Positions 1 to 9,471 are shown, numbered from the stretch's first letter. The stretch is 64,000 bases of DNA from an uncultured Dehalococcoidia bacterium (GCA_958296245.1 OY282458.1:496001-560000), one strand, 5' to 3'. The notes: generated by a model not told the origin, from the sequence alone. Program-made: numbers and translations.

Positions 1-2816
1 ACGCCGTCGCTGACCACGGTGGCGCCGCCACTGCCGCGTACTGCCGGGAACAGCGTCTGCTCGCCGATTCGCATCGAAACGTCGTAGTGCTCCCGCCCGA
101 AGCCGAACGAGCCGGCCATGCCACAGCAGCCGGAAGCTATCTCCTCAACCTCACAGCCCGGAATCGAGCCCAGGACGTCCAAGGCCGCGGCTGTGCCGAC
201 GAGCGCCTTCTGGTGGCAGTGCCCGTGAAGCAGGACACGCCCGGGCGGTTTGGTATAGATCAGCCCCTCGCCCCCCGATTCGGACTCGTGCCGTAGGAAC
301 TCCTCGAATAGCACCGCGCCCGCGGCGGCGGCGCTGACCTTCCGGTCCCGCGGCAGCAGATCGACGTACTCGTCGCGGAAGCTCAGGATGCAACTGGGCT
401 CCAGGCCTACGAGCTTGGCGCCGCCCTCCAAGAGGGGATAGACCGCATCGACGTTCGCGCGGGCGTTCCGCCTAGCGGCGTCCATCATGCCCGCCGATAG
501 CATCGGACGCCCGCAGCATTTCGTCTCCGGCAAGACGACCTCGTACCCAAGGCGCTCGAGGACCGTTGTAGCCGCCTTCCCGATCTCCGGGTGATTGTAG
601 TTCATGAAGGTGTCTACGAAGAGCACCACCTGCCCTCTGACGGCGGACGCCTGCCGCGGGCCTCTGGCCCTGAACCACTGCCTGAAGGTCTGGCTCGCGA
701 AGTGGGGCAGCTTCCGGCGCCTGTCAATGGCCGCGTACCGCTCCAGCAGGTCTTCGAATGTCCCGGACCTCAGGACCAGATTGGATACGGGGGCCATGAA
801 CGACCCAAGCCTGCTGAGGGTAGCTATGTTGCCGAATAGCCTGCTCCTAGTGGAGAACCCGTTGGCCTTGTGGTACCGGTCGAGGAACTCATACTTCAGT
901 TTGGCCACGTCCACGTTGGAAGGGCACTCGCTCTTGCAACCCTTGCACTCCAAACAGAGGTCCAACACGTCATGGAGACGCCTGCCAGTCAGGGAGCTCA
1001 ATGGCAGCGCGCCTGAAATGGCCGCGCGGAGGGCGTTGGCCCGCCCTCGGGTGGAGTGCTCCTCGTCGCGCGTAACCATGTACGACGGGCACATCGTCCC
1101 CGACGTCACCTTACGGCAGGCGCCCTGTCCGTTGCACATCTCGATCGCGCCCCTGAAACCGCCCTGCCCCGCAAATGAGAGGCCCGTATCCGGTTCCACG
1201 GCGCTGTATGAGGGGTCGATACGCAGGTTCTCGGTCATGGGCGCCGGATCGACGATCTTGCCGGGGTTCATGATCCCGTCCGGATCGAAGGCCTGCTTGG
1301 TCCGGCGAAAGGCCTCGTACAGCTTCGGCCCGAACATCTTCTCGATCCACGGGCTGCGGGCCAGCCCGTCCCCGTGTTCGCCGCTCATGGCGCCGCCGAA
1401 CTCCAGCACGAGGTCGCTGACGTCCGACGCAATGGCGGCCATGCGATCGACCCCCTCCTGGCTCTTGAGGTCGATCAGCGGGCGAATGTGTAGGCAGCCC
1501 ACACTTGCGTGACCGTAATACCCCGCCGTCGTGCCGTGCGAGCGCACTATTTCATCGAACCGCCGGACGTATTCGGGCAGTCTCTCGGGATCGACTGCGG
1601 TGTCCTCGACGAACGGGAGGGGTTTCGCACTCCCGGGAACGTTCATCATCAGACCGAGACCGGCTTTGCGCACCGCCCACACCTGCGCCTGCGCGCTCTC
1701 CTCCATCACACGCCGCGCCGCGTACCCCATCCGCGAGCGCTCCAGGCTGCGCTCCAAGGCGTCGAGCTTCGACACGACCTCGGCCTGGGAGTCTCCCGTC
1801 AGTTCCACCAGCAAGACCGCCTCGGGGTCTCCTTCCAGGAAGCCCATCTTCCGCGAGTATTCGAGGTTGGAGCGCGCCTGCCTGAGGATCATCGAGTCGA
1901 CCAGCTCCACCGACGCCGGGCCGACTTCCAGGATGGGCACGGTCGCCTCGACCGATTCCACCATCTCGTTGAAGTGGATGACCGAGAGCGCCTTGTGGTT
2001 GGGGCGCGGTACGATCTTGACCTTTACGTCGGTCACGGTTAGCAGGGTGCCCTCCGAGCCGACGACGAATCGCGCTAGGTCCAATCCGCCTGAAGGGTCG
2101 GCCGCCTCGTCGAGGTTGTACCCTGAGACTCGCCGTTGTATCTGCGGAAACCTGGCGGCGACCTCGTCCCGATTCTCCGCGCCTATCTCCGCGATGCTGC
2201 GGTAGATGCGGCCCTCCAGGGAGTCGCGGCGCATCCGTTCATCGAGTTGCTCGGCGCTGATCGGCCCCAGCGTGGCAAAGTCGCCATTGGACAGTACGGC
2301 GGTTAGCTCGGAGACGTTGTCCACCGTCTTGCCCCACACGATGGAATGAGCGCCGCAGGAGTTATTGCCGACGGCCCCCCCGACGTTGCCCCGGTTGCTG
2401 GTGCTGGGGTCGGGCGCGAACATCATGCCCGTGGGCGTGAGGAGCCGATTCAACTCGTCGAGGATGATCCCCGGCTGCACGTGGGCCCATCCCTCCTCGA
2501 CGTTGGTTTCTAGCACCCCCCGCATGTATTTGGAGAAGTCGATGACGACAGCGTGCCCGACCGTCTGCCCCGCAAGGCTGGTCCCCCCGCCGCGCGGCAA
2601 CACCGGCGCCCCGTGGCGGCCCGCCGTCTCCACGACGGCGGCCACGTCCTCAGCCGTCCTGGGCAGCACGACGCCAATCGGTTCGATCTGGTAGATGCTG
2701 GCGTCGGTGCTGTAGAGGGCGCGGGTCATCGCGTCGAAGCGCACCTCCCCGGACACCACCCGCCTGAGGTCTTCTACGAGTGACCTATCGTCGAGGGATG
2801 CTGCCGGCGCCGGCAT
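1..2816 (-). CDS. FAD-binding and Fe-S oxidoreductase (GlcD/GlcF fusion, YdiJ-like), 3' end outside window
   Basis: About 938 codons are present and the frame is still open at position 1. The FAD-binding type 4 domain is N-terminal, with PRGGGTSLAGQ at residues 74-84. The FAD-oxidase C-terminal domain follows, with VGSEGTL and GEHGDG near residue 477. Next is a di-cluster ferredoxin part, with a CxxxGxCR...MCP group near 560-575 and CLECKGCKSECP near 620. Two CCG repeats end it, with CCGRPM near 765 and CCGMAGSFG near 895. This order is that of GlcD+GlcF fusions and of E. coli YdiJ, which oxidise D-2-hydroxyacids and pass electrons to the quinone pool. The exact substrate cannot be read from sequence. 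The ATG sits inside the stop of the upstream antiporter gene (TGATG), so the two are probably translationally coupled. Confidence 0.9.
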   Translation of the reverse strand, partial: MPAPAASLDDRSLVEDLRRVVSGEVRFDAMTRALYSTDASIYQIEPIGVVLPRTAEDVAAVVETAGRHGAPVLPRGGGTSLAGQTVGHAVVIDFSKYMRGVLETNVEEGWAHVQPGIILDELNRLLTPTGMMFAPDPSTSNRGNVGGAVGNNSCGAHSIVWGKTVDNVSELTAVLSNGDFATLGPISAEQLDERMRRDSLEGRIYRSIAEIGAENRDEVAARFPQIQRRVSGYNLDEAADPSGGLDLARFVVGSEGTLLTVTDVKVKIVPRPNHKALSVIHFNEMVESVEATVPILEVGPASVELVDSMILRQARSNLEYSRKMGFLEGDPEAVLLVELTGDSQAEVVSKLDALERSLERSRMGYAARRVMEESAQAQVWAVRKAGLGLMMNVPGSAKPLPFVEDTAVDPERLPEYVRRFDEIVRSHGTTAGYYGHASVGCLHIRPLIDLKSQEGVDRMAAIASDVSDLVLEFGGAMSGEHGDGLARSPWIEKMFGPKLYEAFRRTKQAFDPDGIMNPGKIVDPAPMTENLRIDPSYSAVEPDTGLSFAGQGGFRGAIEMCNGQGACRKVTSGTMCPSYMVTRDEEHSTRGRANALRAAISGALPLSSLTGRRLHDVLDLCLECKGCKSECPSNVDVAKLKYEFLDRYHKANGFSTRSRLFGNIATLSRLGSFMAPVSNLVLRSGTFEDLLERYAAIDRRRKLPHFASQTFRQWFRARGPRQASAVRGQVVLFVDTFMNYNHPEIGKAATTVLERLGYEVVLPETKCCGRPMLSAGMMDAARRNARANVDAVYPLLEGGAKLVGLEPSCILSFRDEYVDLLPRDRKVSAAAAGAVLFEEFLRHESESGGEGLIYTKPPGRVLLHGHCHQKALVGTAAALDVLGSIPGCEVEEIASGCCGMAGSFGFGREHYDVSMRIGEQTLFPAVRGSGGATVVSDG

Positions 2817-4102
2817 CACGCCCCGTTCGCGGCGGCGGGTTTCCGGGTGCCGGGAGCGTCTCCACGGAAGGACAGAGCCAGGAGCGGCGGCGCCAACGCC
2901 GTGGTGACTATCGTCATCAGGATGGCCACGCCGTAAAGGTCCGCGGTGAGTATCCCCCTGCTTATTCCGATGCCGGCCATGATGAGGGCCACCTCTCCCC
3001 GAGGCAGCATGCCGAAGCCTATTCTCCAAGCGCCGCGTCTATTGAACCCGACCAGCAGCGCCGGCAGACCGGAGCCCCCGACCTTGCCTATGACCGCCGC
3101 AACGGTGATGACAGCCCCGAACACGAGAACGCCCCCCAAGGCGCTTACGTCTACGAGCATGCCCATAACCACGAAGAAGACTGGCACCAGGAACGCATAG
3201 ATGGCTCTCAGGGGTTTGTCTAGATTGTGGGCTAGGTCGGTGCCCGAGAGGGCTAGGCCAATGGAGAAGGCGCCGATGATCATCGCAAGCCCGAAGCTCT
3301 CGGCGAGGCCGGCCGCCAGAAGCGCAATGGCCAGCGCCAGAGCAACCGAGGCGCCGCTCACTTTGAACCGCTGGAGCAAGTCCGAAATGTGTCCGGATAG
3401 CAGTATCCCGATCCCGGTCAACGCCACCCAGAACCCCAACGTCTTGAAGATCACCCACGCTATGGAAGTAGCCTCGAATTCCCCTGTGTCTGCGAGGCCC
3501 ACTACGATCGTGAGCACCAGTATCCCAATGACGTCGTCCAGCACGGCTGCGCCCAGTGTCGTGACCCCTTCGGGTGACGCAAGGCGTCGTAGGTCTGCCA
3601 GCACCCGGACCGTGATCCCTATGGACGTGGCGGTCATGATGGCGCCGATGAACAGCGATTTGTCGCTGCCGTAGCCGGCGGCGTATCCGAACAGGACGGT
3701 CAGCACCAGGCCGAACGCGAACGGCGCCACAACCCCGCCGGCCGCGACCGCGGTTGCTTGCCTCGCGTAGCGTAGGAATTGCTTCAGATCGGTCTCGAGG
3801 CCTGCCATGAAGAGCAGTACCACCGAGCCCAGCTGCGCGATGGACCACAGCTCCCAGGAGACCGGTATGGCTGAGAAGGCTTCGCCCGCCGCGGCTTCGG
3901 GGCGGGCGAACATCGGCCCCACCCTCCAGAAATCAATCCCGCCAAGGGCGAAGGGGCCTATCAGGATGCCAACCGCAAGCTCGCCCAGAACCGCCGGCAT
4001 CTTGAAAACCCGCTCGCAGAGCTCCCCCCCCAGCTTCGCAGCGATGAGTATCACAGCGAGTTGGAAGACCAGCCTGACTACTGCTTCTTGCGTGTGCTCC
4101 AT
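2816..4102 (-). CDS. Cation:proton antiporter, CPA2 family (NapA/KefB-like)
   Basis: 428 residues, almost wholly hydrophobic, with about 12-13 membrane segments and only a short charged C-terminal tail. There is no C-terminal RCK/TrkA-N domain, unlike full KefB. The segment GAAVLDDVIGILVL carries the paired aspartates typical of electrogenic CPA2 exchangers such as NapA. The likely role is Na+ (or K+) for H+ exchange across the inner membrane. It lies between the CoA-transferase genes upstream and the FAD/Fe-S oxidoreductase downstream, on the same strand. The stop overlaps the next start by one base. Ion specificity is not determinable here. Confidence 0.88.
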   Translation of the reverse strand: MEHTQEAVVRLVFQLAVILIAAKLGGELCERVFKMPAVLGELAVGILIGPFALGGIDFWRVGPMFARPEAAAGEAFSAIPVSWELWSIAQLGSVVLLFMAGLETDLKQFLRYARQATAVAAGGVVAPFAFGLVLTVLFGYAAGYGSDKSLFIGAIMTATSIGITVRVLADLRRLASPEGVTTLGAAVLDDVIGILVLTIVVGLADTGEFEATSIAWVIFKTLGFWVALTGIGILLSGHISDLLQRFKVSGASVALALAIALLAAGLAESFGLAMIIGAFSIGLALSGTDLAHNLDKPLRAIYAFLVPVFFVVMGMLVDVSALGGVLVFGAVITVAAVIGKVGGSGLPALLVGFNRRGAWRIGFGMLPRGEVALIMAGIGISRGILTADLYGVAILMTIVTTALAPPLLALSFRGDAPGTRKPAAANGA

Positions 4103-4139
4103 AGTTTCTTTCCCAAGGGTCCTTCTGTCGGATTAGATC

Positions 4140-4916
4140 TCACGCCCTCTTCACGTATACGTTGCCGGGGTCGACCTCCTCCCGGAGGACGCGGAGCTCG
4201 GCGGGCGACGGCGTTTCCGTCGTCTCTATGGACGGCGGCTGCATGGGCTCGAAGCCGGTGTTCTCCAGGAGGTGCTCCAGCGATACGCCCGGCATCAGCT
4301 TATCCACCCTCAGCCGGCCCGCCTGCTTGTCTATGGACATCACCGTCATGTCTGTTACCACCACCACGTCCGGGTAGGGGGTCGGCAGTGCGGCCCGCTT
4401 CCTGCCGTGAGGACCGTCGACGTATCCCGGGCTGGTCACGTAGTCGCAATGGGTTGGGAACCGCCTCCGCTCATGGCGAGTTATGATCAGCACCTTCTTA
4501 GCGTGCGAGGCAACGTCGTTGGCGCCGCCGCTGCCCGGGAACCGGACCTTGGGGCGGGCGCTGTCTCCGATCAGGGTGGAGTTCACGTTGGCGAACTGGT
4601 CCACCTGCGCGCCTCCGATGAACCCGACGTCCACCAATCCGCGTTGCAGCACACCGCCTAGGGACTCCAGCAGCGAGCCCACGCGGGCGGCCCGGTACAT
4701 GACCCGCGGGTCCGAAACCGAGACCGGCGTCGGTATCACCTCGGGGGCGATCGGCCCGGTCTCCACTACGTAGCACATGTTGGGCGCGTGGCTCTTCAAC
4801 GCCATCAGCGCGGCTACCATGGGCAGGCCGGTACCCACCAGCACGACGTCGCCGTCCGAGATGTGCCGGGAGGCCTCGACGACCATTAGCTCGTCCAGGA
4901 TGAACGGCGCCGTCAA
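4140..4916 (-). CDS. CoA-transferase family I, subunit B (GctB-like)
   Basis: 258 residues. It has the NagB/RpiA/CoA-transferase-like fold signature of the beta subunit: DGDVVLVGTGLPMVAA near the N-terminus, FIGGAQVDQFANVNST in the middle and TDMTVMSIDK later. VVETGPIAPEV places a glutamate at residue 52, close to the catalytic Glu54 known for glutaconate CoA-transferase beta; this correspondence is by position only. Its start overlaps the stop of subunit A by 4 bases (ATGA), as expected for a stoichiometric heteromer. Relatives include glutaconate and 3-oxoacid CoA-transferases and the IpdAB hydrolase, so the acyl substrate is unknown. Confidence 0.88.
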   Translation of the reverse strand: MTAPFILDELMVVEASRHISDGDVVLVGTGLPMVAALMALKSHAPNMCYVVETGPIAPEVIPTPVSVSDPRVMYRAARVGSLLESLGGVLQRGLVDVGFIGGAQVDQFANVNSTLIGDSARPKVRFPGSGGANDVASHAKKVLIITRHERRRFPTHCDYVTSPGYVDGPHGRKRAALPTPYPDVVVVTDMTVMSIDKQAGRLRVDKLMPGVSLEHLLENTGFEPMQPPSIETTETPSPAELRVLREEVDPGNVYVKRA

Positions 4917-5836
4917 ATCACCGCCTCCATAGCCTTGCGCAGCTCCTCCAGCCTGGCCGGCCCGGCGGCCTCTTCCAGAAACTCGTCGAAGGTCGAGCAG
5001 CCGCGGACGTACCTGTCCAGGTATTCCTCGTACTGACTCCCGCCGGCGCGGGCTGCCCGCTGGTAGCTCAGAATGTGGGCGTCGTCGTGCTCATAGTAGC
5101 GGTGCGCCGCCGTCGGATATGCCCCCCACGGCTGCACGACCACCGCGTCCACGTACAAGTACGGAATGGTAGTCCTGTCCGGGCAGCCCTTGATGTCGTC
5201 GGGGCTCACCAGCTCCTCGCAGCTGACGACCACCGCCTTCGACGCCCTCACCATCTCCGGCTCGTGCGTAGTGAACCCGTCTATTACGACGTTGCCCATC
5301 TCGTCGGCCCTCTGCGCGTGCACGATAGACACGTCCGGGGTGCAGGCCGGCAGCAGCACGACCCGGTCCTCACGGTCCCACGGATTCGAGACCAGCGCGA
5401 ACGGAGGCACGCCGTCCCGCCCCTCCTGGCGCAGTATGTCTGTGCCGAGCATACTCTTGGACGGCATGAAGGGCAGCCCAAGAGACCCTGCAAGGAACCG
5501 CAGGGCCATGGCGAGGTGGCTGTGGTCGACGACTTCGATGCGCCCCTCCTCGACCGCGCGCCGCCAACGGAAGGTCCCGCCGTAACGCTCCAGGTTGCCT
5601 GTCCCGCATTCGGTGCTCCGCACCAACCCGGCGCCCACCAGCAAGTCCATGGTCATGGACATGCTGCACCCCACCAGACGGAGGTCCTTCTTGCCCTGCC
5701 GGACCATCTCGTGGACCAGAGCCATGCTGCATCTGCCGATGGTCTGGCCTCCGATGCCCACGGTGGCCCCGTCGTGGATGAGCCTGCTGACGGCCTCTGA
5801 GGCGGTTGTTACCTTCGATTCGAACTTGCGGGCCAT
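4913..5836 (-). CDS. CoA-transferase family I, subunit A (GctA-like)
   Basis: 307 residues from the ATG at 5836. A longer frame reaches 6076, but that extension overlaps thiD and does not look like family sequence. The protein opens with a short basic segment, then GATVGIGGQTIGRCSMALVH, the glycine-rich CoA-transferase loop. It continues with LRLVGCSMSMTMDLLVGAG and a GxxGLPFMPSKSMLGTD segment typical of GctA/IpdA-like alpha subunits. Paired with the B subunit downstream through a 4-base overlap. It should move CoA between a carboxylate and an acyl-CoA, or, if IpdAB-like, hydrolyse a cyclic acyl-CoA. Confidence 0.88.
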   Translation of the reverse strand: MARKFESKVTTASEAVSRLIHDGATVGIGGQTIGRCSMALVHEMVRQGKKDLRLVGCSMSMTMDLLVGAGLVRSTECGTGNLERYGGTFRWRRAVEEGRIEVVDHSHLAMALRFLAGSLGLPFMPSKSMLGTDILRQEGRDGVPPFALVSNPWDREDRVVLLPACTPDVSIVHAQRADEMGNVVIDGFTTHEPEMVRASKAVVVSCEELVSPDDIKGCPDRTTIPYLYVDAVVVQPWGAYPTAAHRYYEHDDAHILSYQRAARAGGSQYEEYLDRYVRGCSTFDEFLEEAAGPARLEELRKAMEAVI

Positions 5837-5874
5837 ATGTATCCCTGTGGGGGTGGGGTCTGGACAGCCAACGT

Positions 5875-5880
5875 ATTCTA
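5875..5880 (-). promoter_or_regulatory. Candidate -10 box for the CoA-transferase operon
   Basis: TAGAAT on the minus strand, about 39 bases before the subunit A start. It matches the -10 hexamer seen at the well-formed promoters elsewhere in the window, but no convincing -35 is found at 17-18 bases. Confidence 0.3.
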
Positions 5881-5913
5881 CCAGACCCCCCGTGCGGTTC
5901 TCTCTTCCCGTCT

Positions 5914-6732
5914 TCACTCCCAGTGAGCGTGGAAGTGGTTCAACGGCCCGTGGCCTCTGCCTATGGGGAACGCCTCCCGGATGGCAGCCGTCACGTATCT
6001 CTTCGCCCGAGACACTGCGTCTCTCAGGGGCATTCCACAGGCAACCCCCGCCGCGATAGCCGATGCGAAGGTGCATCCGGTGCCGTGCGTGCTGGTGGTG
6101 GGAATCCTGGGCGACGTGAACACGCGGAGTTCGCCGCCGTCGAAGAAGACGTCCGATGCCGGACCCTCCGACAGGTGCCCCCCCTTGACGACCGCGGCCC
6201 CGGCGCCCATGTCGACGATCTGCATGGCGGCGTCGCGGGCGTCTTCGACGGAGGCGACCTTCCTTCCGGTCAACGCCTCGGCCTCGGGGGCGTTGGGCGT
6301 CACGACGGCAGCGGCCGGCACCAGCAGCGTCCTCAGCGCCTCTACGGCGTCCTCACGGAGCAGCCTCCCACCCGACTTAGCCACCATCACAGGGTCCACA
6401 ACGAGGTTGCTCAGGCCATGCTCTGCAACCTTCTCAGCCACGGCCTCGATGATGGCCGACGAGGATAACATCCCCGTCTTGACCGCGTCCGCGCCGATGT
6501 CGCCAAGTACGGCGTCGATCTGAGACCGCACGGTCTGGACCGGTATCTCCACCACGTCGGCGACCTCGAGGGTGTTCTGAGCCGTGACGGCCGTTATGAC
6601 CGTCGTCCCGTACACCCCCAGCGCGGCAAAGGTCTTCATGTCCGCCTGGACCCCGGCTCCGCCCCCGGAGTCCGACCCCGCAATCGTCATGGCTTTGGGT
6701 ACGGGTCTGCCCGTCCCGGGTGAGCTGTTCAA
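5914..6732 (-). CDS. thiD: Hydroxymethylpyrimidine/phosphomethylpyrimidine kinase
   Basis: 272 residues, the usual length. It phosphorylates HMP and HMP-phosphate to HMP-PP for thiamine synthesis. The ribokinase-like signature is clear: [20 protein letters not shown] at the N-terminus, [11 protein letters not shown] in the middle, [12 protein letters not shown], and the anion-hole motif [15 protein letters not shown] at the C-terminal side. The start is TTG with GAGGT seven bases upstream. It lies downstream of the DUF4349 lipoprotein and a tiny ORF on the same strand. No other thi genes and no TPP riboswitch were seen here. Confidence 0.96.
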   Translation of the reverse strand: MNSSPGTGRPVPKAMTIAGSDSGGGAGVQADMKTFAALGVYGTTVITAVTAQNTLEVADVVEIPVQTVRSQIDAVLGDIGADAVKTGMLSSSAIIEAVAEKVAEHGLSNLVVDPVMVAKSGGRLLREDAVEALRTLLVPAAAVVTPNAPEAEALTGRKVASVEDARDAAMQIVDMGAGAAVVKGGHLSEGPASDVFFDGGELRVFTSPRIPTTSTHGTGCTFASAIAAGVACGMPLRDAVSRAKRYVTAAIREAFPIGRGHGPLNHFHAHWE

Positions 6733-6744
6733 TGTCTACCTCGG

Positions 6745-6801
6745 CTACTCCTGAGCCTTCAACAGGTCGGCGCTCTTCAGGATCTCAAACCGCCCGTTCA
6801 T
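6745..6801 (-). CDS. Possible 18-residue ORF between the DUF4349 gene and thiD
   Basis: ATG with GAGGT just upstream, 18 codons and a TAG. It begins 6 bases after the DUF4349 stop and ends 12 bases before the thiD start, so it fills the gap like a coupling or leader ORF. The peptide ([18 protein letters not shown]) is not recognised. It could be chance. Confidence 0.3.
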   Translation of the reverse strand: MNGRFEILKSADLLKAQE

Positions 6802-6807
6802 GCTACC

Positions 6808-8793
6808 TCACGCCTCCGCGTCCCCCTGTCGGCTGCGCGGCGGGTTCTCTTGGGGCTCCGGCGCTCCCTCCGGGCCGGCCGGCTTCGGGCGCTTGGGCCT
6901 CGAACCCCAGCGGGTGCCTACGCGGTTCAGCACGATCACGGCGCCAAGCAAAATTGCCCAGATCGGGCTGAGGATGATAAGCCAGATGGCCGCTGTCACG
7001 AGGCTCCTGGCGACCGTCGAGAGCAACCTGACGGCGTCCTTGGCGTCTCCCTGCAGGTCGTACCCGCCAACTATCCAGCCCCTCCCCTCCACCACGGTGA
7101 CGTCTACCTGACTCGACGCCTCCACCATGCCGACCTCGCTCTCGCCCGTGATGGTGAGCGTAGCGGCGTATGGTCCTTGGTGAAGATACTCGTGATGCGC
7201 CTCGACGGCGCTGCTATCTTCGTCGAGAGCGGCCTCCTCGGGAGCCGAGCCGTCGCCGAAAACCCACCGGTACCTCATGTTAGCAACCCCAGGCGGGCGG
7301 GTGAACGTTCCGCGCAGCTTGGCCGTGGCGCCCTCTTCGACCGTAACCGGCCCGTCGGCGGAGACGATCAACACAGGCAGCTCCGTCACGGTCACGACAG
7401 CCTTGTCCGATCCCTCGACGACGCCGGCCTCGCCGATGCCCGTCATATTGATCTGAACGATGTACGGCGACTCCAAGGCGCTCCCATATGCGTGATGGGT
7501 GACCGCGGTTACCATGCGGGCGGAGTCCTCCGTCAGGATGGCGCGGTTGCCGGTGATTGGGGGGCTGCCGTCTCCAAAGTCCCACGTGTAGGTGAACTGA
7601 TCAATGTCCGCCGGCGGCTCGAAGAAGGCGCGGAACCGAACGCTGCGGCCCACGGCGGTGGTCTGGTCCTCGCCGGCGTCCACCGGCATCTGCTCAGTGT
7701 CGAGGACGGTGACCTTGATGGTGTCCTGGCCGAACAGCGGGCTCGACTCTGAAGAGCCGGATATCCTCACGTCGACGAAGTACGGTGAGTCGCGGTAGTC
7801 GTCGAATACGTGCGAGATCGAGGCGGTGACTCGGGTGCCCGGCTGGGTGGTTGCCGCGGTGAACGTGTCGGTGACCGGCCCCGAGCGGTCGCCGAAGTCC
7901 CACTCCACCAAGTAGTCGGAGCCGGCGGCGGGAGGCCGGAAGTTCGCCTTGAACCGGAGCGTCTGGCCAATGCTGACGGTCCGGTCAGGGCCCGCGTCGA
8001 CGCGGAGGTCGACACGCTCGACCTGCATGGCCACGTTTATCAGCGAGAATGCCGACGTCTCCTCCAGCAGTTTGAGCCTCCCCAGAAGAACCTCGATCTC
8101 CTCCTGCACCTCCGAAAGCGACTCCCGGATGTCGAGGGCGTCGCGGGCATCCGACGCCTGTTCGAGCAGGTTCAGCATGGCTGTCGCCGTCGCCCGCAGG
8201 TTCCGCAGCCGCGACTGAGAATCGAAGTATTCGGCGGTTACGTCCTTGCTGGTGGTGACCTCCGACTCGACCTCTACGGCAATGTCTCTGATCCGCGCGA
8301 TGGCCTCGTCCAGCCGCTCGGCCGGTACTCGCACGGCGATATTGCCGCTAAAGTCGTCCGACCTCTCCGAAGACACGGTCCACCCGCCCATGCCGTTCGC
8401 CACGGCTGCGACTTCGTCCATCGACGCCTGGATGCCGGACACCACGAGGCCCATGGCCACCGTACGCACGACGATGCGTTGTTGCCGCGCCAGCGTCGCA
8501 GTCTCGCCGTCGACGGCCTCGACTTCGAGCGCCGCCGCCTCTTTCTTCGCTGCGTCAGCGGTCGTCTCGCTCTGCGCTCCAACACCATCCGCCCCAACCG
8601 GCACCTTCCCGACCACCTCTTTCGCCACCTCCACCACGACCGTTTCTCTCTCCGGCTCTACCGCCTCCCCGCGCGGCTCCACCGCCTCATCCGTCATCGA
8701 CTCGATGGAATCTTCTCCTACTCCTGCGCACCCCACGATTACGAGCGCCGCCAGGACCCACCATGAGGCCATGACCAAATATCTGCTCACCAC
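6808..8793 (-). CDS. DUF4349 lipoprotein with three PKD-like domains and a C-terminal membrane anchor
   Basis: 661 residues. A signal peptide ends in the lipobox VIVGC near residue 22, and an acidic, Val/Glu-rich linker follows. Residues about 105-260 match DUF4349, with RIVVRTVAMGLVVSG, VPAERLDEAIARI and a predicted coiled coil around LSEVQEEIEVLLGRLK. Three PKD-like beta-sandwich repeats follow, each with WDFGDGS-type motifs (WDFGDRSGP, WDFGDGSPP, WVFGDGSAP). The last 70 residues hold one hydrophobic helix and a basic, proline-rich tail. The protein is probably a cell-surface sensor or adhesive protein; its function is unknown. Start is one of two adjacent GTG codons after AAGGGGG. Confidence 0.85.
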   Translation of the reverse strand: MVSRYLVMASWWVLAALVIVGCAGVGEDSIESMTDEAVEPRGEAVEPERETVVVEVAKEVVGKVPVGADGVGAQSETTADAAKKEAAALEVEAVDGETATLARQQRIVVRTVAMGLVVSGIQASMDEVAAVANGMGGWTVSSERSDDFSGNIAVRVPAERLDEAIARIRDIAVEVESEVTTSKDVTAEYFDSQSRLRNLRATATAMLNLLEQASDARDALDIRESLSEVQEEIEVLLGRLKLLEETSAFSLINVAMQVERVDLRVDAGPDRTVSIGQTLRFKANFRPPAAGSDYLVEWDFGDRSGPVTDTFTAATTQPGTRVTASISHVFDDYRDSPYFVDVRISGSSESSPLFGQDTIKVTVLDTEQMPVDAGEDQTTAVGRSVRFRAFFEPPADIDQFTYTWDFGDGSPPITGNRAILTEDSARMVTAVTHHAYGSALESPYIVQINMTGIGEAGVVEGSDKAVVTVTELPVLIVSADGPVTVEEGATAKLRGTFTRPPGVANMRYRWVFGDGSAPEEAALDEDSSAVEAHHEYLHQGPYAATLTITGESEVGMVEASSQVDVTVVEGRGWIVGGYDLQGDAKDAVRLLSTVARSLVTAAIWLIILSPIWAILLGAVIVLNRVGTRWGSRPKRPKPAGPEGAPEPQENPPRSRQGDAEA

Positions 8794-8833
8794 AACCCCC
8801 TTCCCGAGCGCGCCGGCAGCGGCAGCCGTGCGC

Positions 8834-9424
8834 CTACGCTACGCTTCCGGAGCCGGACTGCTTCTTGAGCCTCGATAGGTACTGCTTGCGAAACTTCGCC
8901 ACCTTGGGCGCAACGACGACCCTGCAATAGGGCTGACCGGGGTTTCGTCTGAAGTAGTCTTGGTGGTACGTCTCCGCCGGGTAGAACTCCGTAAGCGGGA
9001 CGACCTCCGTCACGACGCGCCGGCCCCAGGGGCCTGTCTCGTCCATCTCCCGGATCGCCTGCTGCGCGGCTGCCCTCTGCCCCTCATCGTGGTAGAAGAC
9101 GGCGGAGCGGTACTGCGTCCCCACGTCGTTCCCCTGCCGGTTCAGCGTAGTGGGGTCGTGGATCGTGAAGAAGACCGCCAGAATGTCCTCGTAGCTCACG
9201 ACCTCGGGGTCGAAGGTGATCCGGACAACCTCCGCGTGCCCCGTAGATCCCGTGCAGACCTGCTCGTAGGACGGGTTGCTCACCGTCCCGCCCGCGTAGC
9301 CTGAAACGACCTTCCGGACGCCCGCGAGCTCGTCATACACAGCTTCGAGGCACCAGAAGCAGCCTCCGGCCAGTGTCGCGTCGGATATGCTGCCGGGGCG
9401 TATCTTGTCGTAGTCGTTGCTCAC
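8834..9424 (-). CDS. msrA: Peptide-methionine (S)-S-oxide reductase
   Basis: 196 residues. The catalytic motif GCFWC is at residues about 22-26, followed by GVRKVVSGYAGG, the GHAEVV segment and YHQDYF, all characteristic of MsrA. It repairs oxidised methionine (S-sulfoxide) using thioredoxin. The start is GTG preceded by a strong AGGAGGTGA site. No MsrB domain is fused or adjacent. It lies between the PhyH-like gene and the DUF4349 lipoprotein on the same strand. Confidence 0.97.
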   Translation of the reverse strand: MSNDYDKIRPGSISDATLAGGCFWCLEAVYDELAGVRKVVSGYAGGTVSNPSYEQVCTGSTGHAEVVRITFDPEVVSYEDILAVFFTIHDPTTLNRQGNDVGTQYRSAVFYHDEGQRAAAQQAIREMDETGPWGRRVVTEVVPLTEFYPAETYHQDYFRRNPGQPYCRVVVAPKVAKFRKQYLSRLKKQSGSGSVA

Positions 9425-9471
9425 TCGTCACCTCCTGGCTGCTGCCCATCTGCCGCCGAAGAATAGCCGTG

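Noticed and set aside
604-1512. 302-codon plus-strand frame opposite the FAD/Fe-S oxidoreductase
   Set aside because: The minus strand carries clear flavin and cluster motifs throughout this span; the plus frame has no recognisable domain.
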